DNA of 58,753 nt from Pelagibacteraceae bacterium AG-422-B15 (GCA_003213715.1 QCMN01000001.1:121956-180708), one strand, 5' to 3'. Counted from the first letter of the stretch, positions 15,656 to 24,017 are shown. Numbers and translations: made by a program. The notes: a model not told the origin generated them from the sequence alone.

Positions 15656-16411
15656 ATGAATTTCAACATAACTGGAAAAATCAATGTCTACTTGCTTTTG
15701 TCTTTATTAGTATTAGCAGGATGTTCATCAAATTATCAATGGGGTTGGTATGTAATTCTGCCAAATAATAAGATTGGAATATCGAATATAGAATTCTTAA
15801 TTGGTGGTTTGGGTTACACCATAATCTTATCGGTAATTTCAATTATAATAGCAATATTTTTGGGCTTAATTGTATCTGTTGCGAGCATTTCAAGAAATAG
15901 AGCTCTTAACTACATAAATGTCGGCTATACAGAGATAATTCGAGCAATACCAGTTTTAGTCATGATTTTGTGGGTTTACTATGGATTACCTGTTTTGCTA
16001 AACTTAAATTTTACTGCATTTACTGCAGGGATCATCGCATTGAGTATCTGCGAAAGCCCATTTATAGCAGAGATTTTCAGATCTGGAATCCAAGCCGTGC
16101 CAAAGGGTCAAAAAGAAGCCGGTTCGTCTATGGGCTTGAATTTTTTTCAAATTTTCTACCACATCACGTTACCTCAAGCGGTTAGAATAATTTTACCTGC
16201 ATTGGGCAATCAATTTGTGTACATGCTCAAGATGTCATCACTTGTATCAATCATCGGTCTAAATGAGCTTACAAGAAAAGCTAATGAGCTCGTAGTTAGT
16301 CAGTATCGACCTTTAGAAATTTATACATTTTTGGTATTAGAATATTTAGTCCTAATTTTAGTAGTTTCTTTTTTAGTAAGACGCCTTGAAAAGAGACTGA
16401 AGGTTTATTAA
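15656..16411 (+). CDS. Amino-acid ABC transporter permease with lipoprotein-like N-terminus
   Basis: 251 residues of the HisM/GlnP type. About five transmembrane helices surround the ATPase-contact EAA loop (QKEAGSSMGLNFFQIFYHIT, near residues 159-178). ELTRKANELVVSQ near the end is typical of polar amino-acid permeases. The N-terminus is unusual: LLSLLVLAGCSSNYQWGW reads as a lipobox with Cys23. The gene shares a divergent promoter region with the binding protein and overlaps the convergent selO stop by four bases. Its ATPase must lie elsewhere. Confidence 0.88.
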   Translation: MNFNITGKINVYLLLSLLVLAGCSSNYQWGWYVILPNNKIGISNIEFLIGGLGYTIILSVISIIIAIFLGLIVSVASISRNRALNYINVGYTEIIRAIPVLVMILWVYYGLPVLLNLNFTAFTAGIIALSICESPFIAEIFRSGIQAVPKGQKEAGSSMGLNFFQIFYHITLPQAVRIILPALGNQFVYMLKMSSLVSIIGLNELTRKANELVVSQYRPLEIYTFLVLEYLVLILVVSFLVRRLEKRLKVY

Positions 16412-17868
16412 GTCCCACAAAAAGTTTTATAGGGAATATTTGTTTTGCTTGGTGTTTCCAAATATTTGATATTTACTTTTTTTAACTGGTAAGGTGAAGA
16501 AATGATTTCATTAAGCTCATTAAATTTATCAAACTTGCCGTCTGTTTCTGCTTCACTAAGTGCTTCTTCAACCAAATAATTTCTTGGAATTAAAGTTGGA
16601 TTACAGCTAATCATCACATCTAAATATTCCTTACTTTCAACTCTTTTTTTCCATTCTCTTTTCCAATTATTAAACTCATCATCTTCAAATTCTTCATCGT
16701 CTGCATGATCATATTTCATTAAATTACAAAAAGTATTTGTAAAATCCGGTTTTTTTTGTTGCATCCATTTGATTAAGTTATTGATGAGTTCTTCATCATC
16801 TTCACTCTGATCTTTAATACCTAGTTTTTTTTTCATCATTTGAAGCCATTTGTCCTTAAACAATGAACTAAAAGTGTTGATTAAGTTTTGAGCTATTTCA
16901 ATTGATCTTTTCTCATCTTTATCGATGAGTGGTAATAAGCACTCTGCTAACCTCACTAAGTTCCATTGAATTATTGAAGGTTGATTGGCAAAAGAATATC
17001 TTCCTTGCGTATCAATTGAACTAAAAACTGTATTGGCATCATAATGATCCATGAAAGCACATGGCCCATAATCAATTGTCTCTCCTGATATTGTTGAATT
17101 ATCTGTATTCATTACCCCATGAATAAATCCAACACGCATCCATTCTACAATCAAATTAATCTGTTTTTGCATGACAGCTTTTATGAATTCAATCGCTAAA
17201 TTTTCCGAAAATATTAAATTACTGAAATGTCTTTTTATTGAGAAATCCAAAAGAGATTTCATGCCTTCATAATCTTTATGTGCCGCTAAAAATTGAAAAG
17301 TACCAATTCTTATATGGCTACTTGCTACTCGTGTTAAAATAGATCCTTTTAATGGAACTTCTCGGTAGACTTTTTCGCCAGTCTCAACAACTGCTAAGCT
17401 TCTTGTTGTTGGAATACCTAAATAATACATTGCTTCACTTATCAAATATTCGCGTAACATTGGTCCCAATGCAGCCTTACCATCTCCGCCTCTTGAATAA
17501 GGTGTTCGCCCTGAGCCTTTATACTGGATATCAAATATTTCACCGTCTGGAGTTATTTGCTCACCAACGATGTGGGCTCTACCGTCTCCAAGAATTGTAA
17601 ATTGTCCAAATTGGTGTCCTGCATAAGCCTGTGCAAATGGCTTTGAACCATGAGGCAGTGAATTTCCTGAGAATAAATTGGATAAGTCTTCTTCCGAGAT
17701 ACCTTTTAAATTTAGGCCAAGCTTTTCGGCCAGTTCATTATTAACAATGACAGTACTTGGATTAGTAACTGCATCTGGTTTTAATTCTGAAAACAGCTTG
17801 TCAGATAATTGGGTATAACTACTTTGTAAATTCCACCCTGAATCAGAAAGGGATACATTATTTTTCAT
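16408..17868 (-). CDS. selO: SelO (YdiU) protein adenylyltransferase (pseudokinase fold)
   Basis: Transfers AMP from ATP to protein Ser/Thr/Tyr; implicated in redox homeostasis. Landmarks are YAGHQFGQFTILGDGRAH, YKGSGRTPYSRGGDGKAAL, REYLISEAMYYLGIPTTRSL and the active-site NTDNSTISGETIDYGP with the DYGP metal residue. 486 residues is normal. The extreme C-terminus is TFCGT, keeping a Cys near the position where eukaryotic SelO has selenocysteine. The ATG is 44 bases from the divergent yjbQ gene; the stop overlaps the permease stop by four bases. Confidence 0.94.
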   Translation of the reverse strand: MKNNVSLSDSGWNLQSSYTQLSDKLFSELKPDAVTNPSTVIVNNELAEKLGLNLKGISEEDLSNLFSGNSLPHGSKPFAQAYAGHQFGQFTILGDGRAHIVGEQITPDGEIFDIQYKGSGRTPYSRGGDGKAALGPMLREYLISEAMYYLGIPTTRSLAVVETGEKVYREVPLKGSILTRVASSHIRIGTFQFLAAHKDYEGMKSLLDFSIKRHFSNLIFSENLAIEFIKAVMQKQINLIVEWMRVGFIHGVMNTDNSTISGETIDYGPCAFMDHYDANTVFSSIDTQGRYSFANQPSIIQWNLVRLAECLLPLIDKDEKRSIEIAQNLINTFSSLFKDKWLQMMKKKLGIKDQSEDDEELINNLIKWMQQKKPDFTNTFCNLMKYDHADDEEFEDDEFNNWKREWKKRVESKEYLDVMISCNPTLIPRNYLVEEALSEAETDGKFDKFNELNEIISSPYQLKKVNIKYLETPSKTNIPYKTFCGT

Positions 17869-17912
17869 TGTTGCTGTAAACTTAATTTAATTTTACATAT
17901 ATTTATATCAAA

Positions 17913-18335
17913 ATGTTAATTCAAAAAGAACTTGAAATAGTAGTTGAAGGAAAAGGGCTCTATAATATTACAGATATTATAAATCAAGCTATTAGCAAAC
18001 ATAGAATATCAAAAGGTATCTGCACTATTTTTATCAAACACACATCCGCATCTCTAATTATTCAGGAAAACGCTGACCCTAACGTCCTTAAAGATTTAGA
18101 AAATTACTTCGACAAAATAGTACCCGAAAACGATAATTATTTACATAGTGAGGAAGGTCCGGATGATATGCCTGCACATATTAAATCTTCTCTGACAAAC
18201 GCAACGCTAAGTATTCCAATTAAAGAAAAAAAACTTGACCTTGGAATATGGCAGGGAGTGTATTTATTTGAGCACCGATATAAGAATAATGATTTAGGAA
18301 TAAAAAGAATTATTTCAATGACAGTGATTGCTTAA
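17913..18335 (+). CDS. yjbQ: YjbQ family protein (UPF0047, secondary thiamine-phosphate synthase-like)
   Basis: 140 residues. Conserved family blocks are present in order: HTSASLIIQENADPNVLKDL, HSEEGPDDMPAHIKSSL and LGIWQGVYLFEHR, with several histidines likely to bind metal. E. coli YjbQ has weak thiamine-phosphate synthase activity, but the physiological role is uncertain. It is divergent from selO and overlaps the convergent cytochrome c' gene by four bases (shared TTAA). No thiamine genes are nearby. Confidence 0.9.
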   Translation: MLIQKELEIVVEGKGLYNITDIINQAISKHRISKGICTIFIKHTSASLIIQENADPNVLKDLENYFDKIVPENDNYLHSEEGPDDMPAHIKSSLTNATLSIPIKEKKLDLGIWQGVYLFEHRYKNNDLGIKRIISMTVIA

Positions 18336-18784
18336 TGAGGCATTCTAAATTTATCGTGGCAAGCTTTGCAACTCGACCAAATTAAATTCTTCTGAGCCTC
18401 TTTTAATTCATCTCCTGCAAGGCTAGCAGCAATCTGGGTAAATTTTTTAACTTTGTCTGAAGTTTCAATCATCAAAGCATTAAATTCATCTTTTTGAAGC
18501 CAAATAGTAGGCAAAGCTTCTGTATCATAACCCGTTTTTGAATTTTCAGGAAAAAGATCAATGAGTTTATCGTAATTTGCGCTCATTTTTTCAGAAAGCT
18601 CTATGACTTTATCATTATTGCCTTTTGCTATTTCTGCAGACATTTTTTTTGCATGGCTATAATTTTGCTTAAATAATGATTTTCTTTCTTTTATAATTTT
18701 TCCATGGTCGTCAGCAAAACCAATAAAGACGAAAAATAAAGATGCTAAGATTGACGAAAGCAGTATTTGCAAAATTATTCTCAT
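18332..18784 (-). CDS. Cytochrome c' / c556 (class II cytochrome c)
   Basis: 150 residues with a signal peptide (residues 1-23, MRIILQILLSSILASLFFVF then cleavage near GFA-DD). It is predicted to form a four-helix bundle with haem attached at the C-terminal CKACH motif (residues 139-143), the class II arrangement. It is periplasmic. It diverges by 16 bases from a cytochrome b561 gene, so the two probably share a regulatory region and may exchange electrons. Class II cytochromes can bind NO or CO; which applies here is not visible. Confidence 0.9.
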   Translation of the reverse strand: MRIILQILLSSILASLFFVFIGFADDHGKIIKERKSLFKQNYSHAKKMSAEIAKGNNDKVIELSEKMSANYDKLIDLFPENSKTGYDTEALPTIWLQKDEFNALMIETSDKVKKFTQIAASLAGDELKEAQKNLIWSSCKACHDKFRMPH

Positions 18785-18800
18785 ATTTTAAATATATATT

Positions 18801-19328
18801 ATGAAAATTAAAAATGACAATAGTACTTATGGGGTTCTTGCTCGACTCTTTCATTGGCTCACTTTTTTAATCCTATTAATTCAATTACCTCTAGGACTTT
18901 ATTTGGACAATTTGGAGTTTTCTGAATTTAAATTAACTGTTGAAAATATGCACATCATAATTGGTATGAGTATTTTTTACATAACATTATTAAGAATGAT
19001 TTGGAAATTTTGGAATCCAAAGCCAATAACTTCAACTGTGAATAAATTACAATTAATAGCATCAAAGGCAGTACATGGACTTTTTTATATTACTCTTCTT
19101 TTAATTACAATCAGCGGAGTATTAAAACTTTTACTTTCCGGCGAGGAAGTTAATTTGATTATTTCCACGATATACATTGACTATTTTAACTACGAGCTTG
19201 CAGACCGATTCCAAACTGTTCATGTTATTTCAGCATATTTTTTGATACTTCTTTTCACTATTCATTTAGGAGCTGTTGTGTATCATCATCTCATACAAAA
19301 AGACCCAATTTTAAAAAAAATGCTGTGA
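18801..19328 (+). CDS. Cytochrome b561 family membrane protein
   Basis: 175 residues with four membrane helices. Histidines placed for two b haems occur in LARLFHWLTF (helix 1), MHIIIGMSIF (helix 2), KAVHGLFYIT (helix 3) and VHVISAYFLI plus TIHLGAVVYHH (helix 4), the bacterial b561 pattern. It would shuttle electrons between quinone and a periplasmic acceptor; the divergent cytochrome c' is an obvious candidate. Six bases separate its stop from the carboxyltransferase ATG. Confidence 0.88.
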   Translation: MKIKNDNSTYGVLARLFHWLTFLILLIQLPLGLYLDNLEFSEFKLTVENMHIIIGMSIFYITLLRMIWKFWNPKPITSTVNKLQLIASKAVHGLFYITLLLITISGVLKLLLSGEEVNLIISTIYIDYFNYELADRFQTVHVISAYFLILLFTIHLGAVVYHHLIQKDPILKKML

Positions 19329-19334
19329 TCAAAT

Positions 19335-20852
19335 ATGACCGATAATCCTAATTTGTCTCAATTTCTCGATAGGCTGGAAAAATTAAGTGACGAAACTCGA
19401 ACTGAAGCAAAAAACAAAAGGCATAAACTTGGATTAAGAACAGCAAGAGAAAATCTCGATCACTTAGTTGATGATCAAAGTTTTTTAGAATACGGCGCCT
19501 TTGCGGTAGCAGCACAAAGAAACAGAAGAAAATACGAAGATCTTCAAATTGATACTGCGGCAGATGGTATTATTACTGGATTTTGTAAAATCAATTCTGA
19601 TCTTATTGGTGAGGAAAAGTCTGATGCGGTCAGTATTATTTACGACTATTCAGTATTGGCAGGTACTCAGGGTTTTTTTCACCACATGAAACTTGATCGC
19701 ATCTGTGAAAAAGCAAAAGAGTTTAAACTTCCAATAGTCATTTATACTGAAGGTGGAGGTGGAAGACCTGGTGATACAGATGTAACAACATCTGTTGCTG
19801 GTTTGCATGTCCCATCTTTCGCACTCTGGGCAAGTTTGTACGGTAGATGTTTGAGAATTGCTATAAATAATGGATTTTGTTTTGCTGGAAATGCAGCTCT
19901 TTTTGGAAGCGCAGACATCAGGATTGCTACAAAAAATTCCTGGATAGGAATGGCAGGTCCTGCAATGATTGAAGGTGGTGGACTTGGAAAGTTTGATCCA
20001 AAAGAAATAGGACCGTCAGACATTCAAAAAAATAACGGAGTGATTGACTATGTTGCTGAAGACGAAAAAGAGGCAACTATTATTGCTAAAAAAATACTCT
20101 CATACTTTCAAGGAGACATTAAAGATTGGAAAGCTGATGATCAGACTCAACTAAGTAATATTATGCCCAAAGATAGAAGATGGTCTTATCCAGTAAGAGA
20201 CATTATAAAAATTATTTCTGATATTGAAGAATGCACCGAAATAAAACCCGAATATGGAAAAGGAATTGTAACGTGCTTTATTAGAATAGAGGGAAAGCCT
20301 TTTGGGTTATTGGCAAATGATAGTCAACATTTAGGAGGCGCAATTGACTCCGAAGGAGCTGACAAAGCATCTTCTTTTATTGAAATGTGTAGTGAATATG
20401 GTTTGCCGCTTATTTCATTAGTTGATACACCTGGATTTATGGTGGGGCCAGATAGTGAGAAAGAAGGGGCTGTAAAAAGAATGTCAAATCTCTTTAAGAT
20501 TGGGTCGAAAGTAAAAGTACCTTTAACAGCAATTTTTTTAAGAAAAGGTTATGGGCTTGGAGCTCAGGCAATGGTTGGTGGTAGTCTTCATGAACCAGTG
20601 TATACAGCAGCCTGGCCAACAGGTGAGTTTGGAGCAATGGGGTTAGAAGGAGCTGTAAAACTTGGGTTTAAAAAAGAGTTAGAAAAGATTGAAGATAATT
20701 CAGAAAGAGAAAAATTATTCAATAGTTTAGTTGAAAAGCTCTATGATAAAGGAAAAGCCATAGAAGCTGCTGCTCACCTTGAAATCGACGCAGTAATTAA
20801 TCCATCAGAAACACGAAGTGTTATCTTAAAATCACAAAAGGCCTTTGTATGA
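19335..20852 (+). CDS. Acyl-CoA carboxyltransferase family protein (PccB/AccD5-like)
   Basis: 505-residue protein with the two crotonase-fold halves of the biotin-dependent carboxyltransferases. Landmarks are TARENLDHLVDD, TEGGGGRPGDTD, NSWIGMAGPAMIEGGGLG, the C-terminal VDTPGFMVGPDSEKEGAVK and KGYGLGAQAMVGG. True partners would be a biotin carboxylase/carrier subunit, but none is nearby. Instead it overlaps by four bases an Asp/Glu-racemase-like gene, implying coupled translation and function. The substrate is therefore open; propionyl-CoA or malonyl-type acyl groups are only inferred. It probably forms an operon with cytochrome b561. Confidence 0.87.
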   Translation: MTDNPNLSQFLDRLEKLSDETRTEAKNKRHKLGLRTARENLDHLVDDQSFLEYGAFAVAAQRNRRKYEDLQIDTAADGIITGFCKINSDLIGEEKSDAVSIIYDYSVLAGTQGFFHHMKLDRICEKAKEFKLPIVIYTEGGGGRPGDTDVTTSVAGLHVPSFALWASLYGRCLRIAINNGFCFAGNAALFGSADIRIATKNSWIGMAGPAMIEGGGLGKFDPKEIGPSDIQKNNGVIDYVAEDEKEATIIAKKILSYFQGDIKDWKADDQTQLSNIMPKDRRWSYPVRDIIKIISDIEECTEIKPEYGKGIVTCFIRIEGKPFGLLANDSQHLGGAIDSEGADKASSFIEMCSEYGLPLISLVDTPGFMVGPDSEKEGAVKRMSNLFKIGSKVKVPLTAIFLRKGYGLGAQAMVGGSLHEPVYTAAWPTGEFGAMGLEGAVKLGFKKELEKIEDNSEREKLFNSLVEKLYDKGKAIEAAAHLEIDAVINPSETRSVILKSQKAFV

Positions 20853-21580
20853 GAGATTATGAATTGGATGACAATGGATATTACAAAGCAAGATTAGGAT
20901 TGATCGTTCTTCAGAGCGATGAAACTATCGAGCAAGAATTCAGAACCATTCTTGATCAAAGTGTATCAATCAATCACTCACGCATTTACTGTGACAATAT
21001 TGTAAGTAATGAAAATCTTGGACTTATGGAAAAAGAATTGCCAGCAGCATCTGCATTATTACCTGATATCCAGTATGATAGTATTGGATATGCTTGTACA
21101 TCAGGCGCAACAATTATTGGCTCAGATAAAATTGAAAGTCTTATAAATAAAAAACATAAATCGACATTTGTAACTGATCCAATAAGAGCTGTAAAAAAAG
21201 CTATGAGTACGTTAGGCTGTAGAAAAATAAATTTTGTATCACCTTATCAAGAGTCGGTAACAAAATCTTTACGTGATCATTTGCATGCTAATAATTTTAT
21301 AATTCAAAACCAAATTTCTTTTAATGAGTCCGATGATAGAAATGTTGCAAGGATTTCAGATAAAGACAGCCTAGAAGCTATAATAGAAGTTGGTAAACAG
21401 GATTGTGAAGCTGTATTTATTTCATGTACTAACCTTAAAACATTTAAGATTATCAACGAAGCAGAGAAAGTATTAGATAAACCAGTAATCTCATCAAATC
21501 AGGCGATTAGCTGGCAAATGTTAAGAGAGGCTGGAATTAATAGTACGGCTGGTCCAGGAATTCTTTTTTCAAAACATTAG
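20849..21580 (+). CDS. Asp/Glu racemase superfamily protein (maleate isomerase / arylmalonate decarboxylase-like)
   Basis: 243 residues. Two cysteines occupy the paired catalytic positions of the superfamily: ACTSGATIIG (about residue 92) and ISCTNLKTF (about residue 193). DPIRAVKKAMSTLG and NQAISWQMLREAGI are also typical of the maleate cis-trans isomerase and arylmalonate decarboxylase branch. It starts inside the carboxyltransferase stop (ATGA), so the two are translationally coupled. Either isomerisation or decarboxylation of a diacid is plausible; the sequence alone does not decide. Its stop overlaps the convergent lysE stop. Confidence 0.82.
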   Translation: MRDYELDDNGYYKARLGLIVLQSDETIEQEFRTILDQSVSINHSRIYCDNIVSNENLGLMEKELPAASALLPDIQYDSIGYACTSGATIIGSDKIESLINKKHKSTFVTDPIRAVKKAMSTLGCRKINFVSPYQESVTKSLRDHLHANNFIIQNQISFNESDDRNVARISDKDSLEAIIEVGKQDCEAVFISCTNLKTFKIINEAEKVLDKPVISSNQAISWQMLREAGINSTAGPGILFSKH

Positions 21581-22203
21581 CTAAGAGCTAACCAAACACC
21601 AACACCTACCATTAAGAAACCTGCTAACCCATTAATAAGCCTGATATTATTTTGTTTTTTTAACATAATGCCTAAAGCTTGACCTCCTGTTGCGTAAATC
21701 ATAAGTGAAATAAACTCAATTATAAGAATAATTATCACGAGTGCTGACATTTGCGGAATTAAATTTGCTTCATAATTAATAAATGCAGGTACCATTGCAA
21801 TGAAAAATGCCCAACCTTTTGGGTTTGCAACAGCAGTTATAAAACCCTGCATTGCTAATTTAAAAAAATATATTTCAAATGAGTGTGAACCATCCAAATT
21901 TAATGCTAGTGATCCTCTTGAGTTAATCATCTGATACCCAACAAACATCAAATAAAGACCTCCTCCATATTTGAAAACGGCAAATGCAATTGGAAATGAT
22001 GAGATGATCGCTCCACCTCCTACCACCGCTGTACCTGCCACAATTAAAACTCCAATTAATTCTCCAACCATCATTTTCATTGTATTTTTTACACCTATTG
22101 TAATTCCCATTGTTAAAGCAAGTGTCATGCATAAACCTGGTGTAATGGATATTATGAAAAAAACTGGTATGAAAAAGTAAAGTAATGAGAAATCAAAGAT
22201 CAT
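21577..22203 (-). CDS. LysE/RhtB family exporter
   Basis: 208 residues from the ATG at 22203; an in-frame TTG four codons upstream is less likely. About six membrane helices. The family opening is ITPGLCMTLALTMGITIGVKN and the middle block is NPKGWAFFIAMVPAF. It would export amino acids or homoserine-like compounds from the cytoplasm. It lies 29 bases downstream of the T-run of the GC-rich RNA on the same strand, so that RNA could be its leader. It converges on the racemase gene with a four-base overlap. Confidence 0.9.
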   Translation of the reverse strand: MIFDFSLLYFFIPVFFIISITPGLCMTLALTMGITIGVKNTMKMMVGELIGVLIVAGTAVVGGGAIISSFPIAFAVFKYGGGLYLMFVGYQMINSRGSLALNLDGSHSFEIYFFKLAMQGFITAVANPKGWAFFIAMVPAFINYEANLIPQMSALVIIILIIEFISLMIYATGGQALGIMLKKQNNIRLINGLAGFLMVGVGVWLALS

Positions 22204-22231
22204 AAGAACGAGCAATAGTATTTAAGGGAGC

Positions 22232-22282
22232 AAAAAAAAACGGGGCGCAACACAAACCCCTAAAGGTCTCCATTCCGCCCCG
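22232..22282 (-). terminator. Strong intrinsic terminator ending the GC-rich RNA
   Basis: Seven G-C base pairs (CGGGGCG with CGCCCCG), a 28-base apical region with a possible inner ACC/GGU hairpin, then nine consecutive T on the minus strand. It is the strongest terminator-like structure seen in the window. The large apical region suggests that the stem also has a structural role in the RNA. Confidence 0.75.
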
Positions 22283-22340
22283 AAACTCGGCTTCCCGCCG
22301 ACAAACTCCCCGAAGGGCTTTCGTTCTTTGTTCGTCCGAT
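22233..22340 (-). ncRNA. GC-rich structured RNA, family not recognised
   Basis: In a genome of about one third GC, positions 22241-22340 hold about 59 G/C in 100 by hand count. On the minus strand they form three successive hairpins: CCC-UUCG-GGG (22308-22317), UCGGC-GGGAA-GCCGA (22287-22301), and a GC-pure seven-pair stem CGGGGCG/CGCCCCG (22276-22282 with 22241-22247) followed by nine T. An extended -10 lies just upstream. No plausible protein is encoded. It could be a free small RNA of about 108 bases or a leader acting on lysE. I could not match it to SRP RNA, 6S, tmRNA, RNase P or a known riboswitch. Confidence 0.72.
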
Positions 22341-22346
22341 GAATAA

Positions 22347-22355
22347 ATATTAGCA
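22347..22355 (-). promoter_or_regulatory. Extended -10 promoter for the GC-rich RNA
   Basis: The minus strand reads TGCTAATAT, a TGn extended -10 with hexamer TAATAT, about 7 bases before the start of GC-rich sequence. A weak TTTAAA lies 17 bases further upstream as a possible -35. The position supports an independent transcript. Confidence 0.5.
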
Positions 22356-22405
22356 AATAGGAAAAATATTTTAAATAAGTTTTATTAAAAAAACTCCTTA
22401 TAAGA

Positions 22406-22423
22406 TGTGGATAAGTGGATAAA
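22406..22423 (-). promoter_or_regulatory. DnaA box plus adjoining half-match
   Basis: The minus strand carries a perfect consensus DnaA box TTATCCACA (22406-22414), directly preceded by TTTATCCAC, which matches 7 of the first 8 consensus positions but lacks a full box. The pair sits about 50 bases upstream of the RNA promoter. It might let DnaA regulate the RNA; two sites alone do not make a replication origin. Confidence 0.45.
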
Positions 22424-22466
22424 TAGTTTTTACTATAAGAATCAATATTTAATAAAAAATACTTAA

Positions 22467-22691
22467 TTAAGATTCCATGCCCCAAGATAAAGAATTCCAT
22501 ATTCTTTCATGAAAATAATAAATAGTTACCTTTGTAATTACTTCTAATGCAGCAATTAAACCAGCAGTTTCAAGAACCGAAAAATCTGATTTTAAAATTA
22601 CTAGGTAACTGATTAAGAATGTGTCTGCTGTTGCAGTTACTCTCCAGGTAAGAGCTTTTACCAATGATCTTTTTTTTGAACTATTAGGCAC
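22467..22691 (-). CDS. DUF2061 family small membrane protein
   Basis: 74 residues with the family signature KALTWRVTATADTFLISYL at 12-30 and AALEVITKVTIYYFHERIWN at 47-66, including the conserved Glu, Lys and HERxW residues. Two membrane helices. The first codon is GTG; no ATG lies upstream in frame near it. Its function is unknown in the family. About 75 bases of AT-rich sequence separate it from the MFS gene, with an AAATATA/TATATTT dyad near 22720. Confidence 0.85.
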   Translation of the reverse strand: MPNSSKKRSLVKALTWRVTATADTFLISYLVILKSDFSVLETAGLIAALEVITKVTIYYFHERIWNSLSWGMES

Positions 22692-22768
22692 AATATTTAA
22701 TTAGTTATCTAAAAAAACATTTCAAATATAAGTTTTTTTATATTTGTTCAAACAATTAAACTACTGAT

Positions 22769-23971
22769 TTAATTTGCCATTTTGACTAGTGGTGTTTCTT
22801 TAATTGGAAAATGAACTACCGCAGAAGCAAACCCTAAAATCACACAAGCCCACCACATAATATCATAAGAACCATAATAATCATAAAACCTGCCTCCAAA
22901 CCATGATCCAACAAACGAACCGACTTGGTGAGATAAGAAAGTAAAACCATACAGCATAGACATATATTTTGATCCAAAAATAACTGATATTATTCCACTG
23001 GTAAGAGGCACTGTAGATAGCCATAGAATTCCAAGAAGTGACGCAAAAATTAAAACTGTTATTTCAGTTTTTGGCAAAAAGATAAAAATTAAAAACAGTA
23101 GGGCACGTAGAGTATACAAGATTACCAACAGATTTTTTTTAGACCTTAGGTCACCTAAGTGACCAAAAACAAGTGTGCCTATTACATTAAATAAACCGAT
23201 TAGTGCTAAAGACCAGGAACCGATCCACATGGGCAAAGATAAATCATCGAGGTATGCGGGTAGATGAGTTGCTATAAAAGAAATATGAAAACCACAAACA
23301 AAAAAACCAATTGTCAGTAAGACATAGCTCTTATTTGCAAAGGCTTCATTTAAAACAGATGCTAAAGTTCTATTAACTTCATCATTTATTCCACTTTTGG
23401 ATGAATGCTTTGTTAATACTAGTGAGAATAAAATCATGATAAGTGAAATAAAACAAAGATATAAGATTGATCTTTGCCAATCACTCATTTCTATTAAGAA
23501 GCCTGTAAGAGGAACAATTAAGAATTGACCCAGCGAACCTGCAGCCATTACAACACCTAGAGATAATGTTTGATATTTACCTGTTACAGCTTTACCAACA
23601 GCCCCTAATATTACAGCAGTACCACATCCAGCGCATCCAAATCCAAAAATTATTTGTGAAACGATAAGAAGTATTGAACCTTCAACAAGTGACATTAAGT
23701 AAAGTCCAATTAAAAAGAAAATTACTCCTAATAGGCCAGCTACCGATGAACTATATTTATCTGCTATAGCGCCAAAAATTGGTGATCCGATGCCAATCAT
23801 AAGAAATTGTATTGCAATGGCAAACCCAAATACTTCTCTACCAGTTTGTATATGTTCAGAAATTGGGATCAAATAAAGTCCGGAAGAATGCCTTATACCG
23901 AATGAGACAAGCAAGAGTATGCAGCCTCCAATAATCACTAATGTTGAATAAGAATGTCTAAATAACTGCAT
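22769..23971 (-). CDS. MFS transporter (OxlT/monocarboxylate-like)
   Basis: 400 residues with twelve predicted helices. GIGSPIFGAIADKYSSS between helices 2 and 3 is the MFS loop motif, and VFGHLGDLRSKK is its repeat in the C-terminal half. The opening SFGIRHSSGLYLIPISEHI resembles the oxalate/formate and monocarboxylate branch, which suggests a small organic acid as substrate, without certainty. It is divergent from the small 54-residue ORF. Confidence 0.87.
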   Translation of the reverse strand: MQLFRHSYSTLVIIGGCILLLVSFGIRHSSGLYLIPISEHIQTGREVFGFAIAIQFLMIGIGSPIFGAIADKYSSSVAGLLGVIFFLIGLYLMSLVEGSILLIVSQIIFGFGCAGCGTAVILGAVGKAVTGKYQTLSLGVVMAAGSLGQFLIVPLTGFLIEMSDWQRSILYLCFISLIMILFSLVLTKHSSKSGINDEVNRTLASVLNEAFANKSYVLLTIGFFVCGFHISFIATHLPAYLDDLSLPMWIGSWSLALIGLFNVIGTLVFGHLGDLRSKKNLLVILYTLRALLFLIFIFLPKTEITVLIFASLLGILWLSTVPLTSGIISVIFGSKYMSMLYGFTFLSHQVGSFVGSWFGGRFYDYYGSYDIMWWACVILGFASAVVHFPIKETPLVKMAN

Positions 23972-24017
23972 GTTTTAATTTATATACTTCCAACGTCGAA
24001 TTGATACTATAAATCAC

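Noticed and set aside
22406-22423. Replication origin, suggested by a DnaA box
   Set aside because: Only one perfect and one partial box, no AT-rich unwinding array or dnaA/gidA/parA-type neighbours.
22222-22500. A 92-codon open frame on the minus strand across the GC-rich RNA
   Set aside because: It runs through three hairpins and a terminator, overlaps the DUF2061 gene and has no domain or ribosome site; the structure explains the sequence better.
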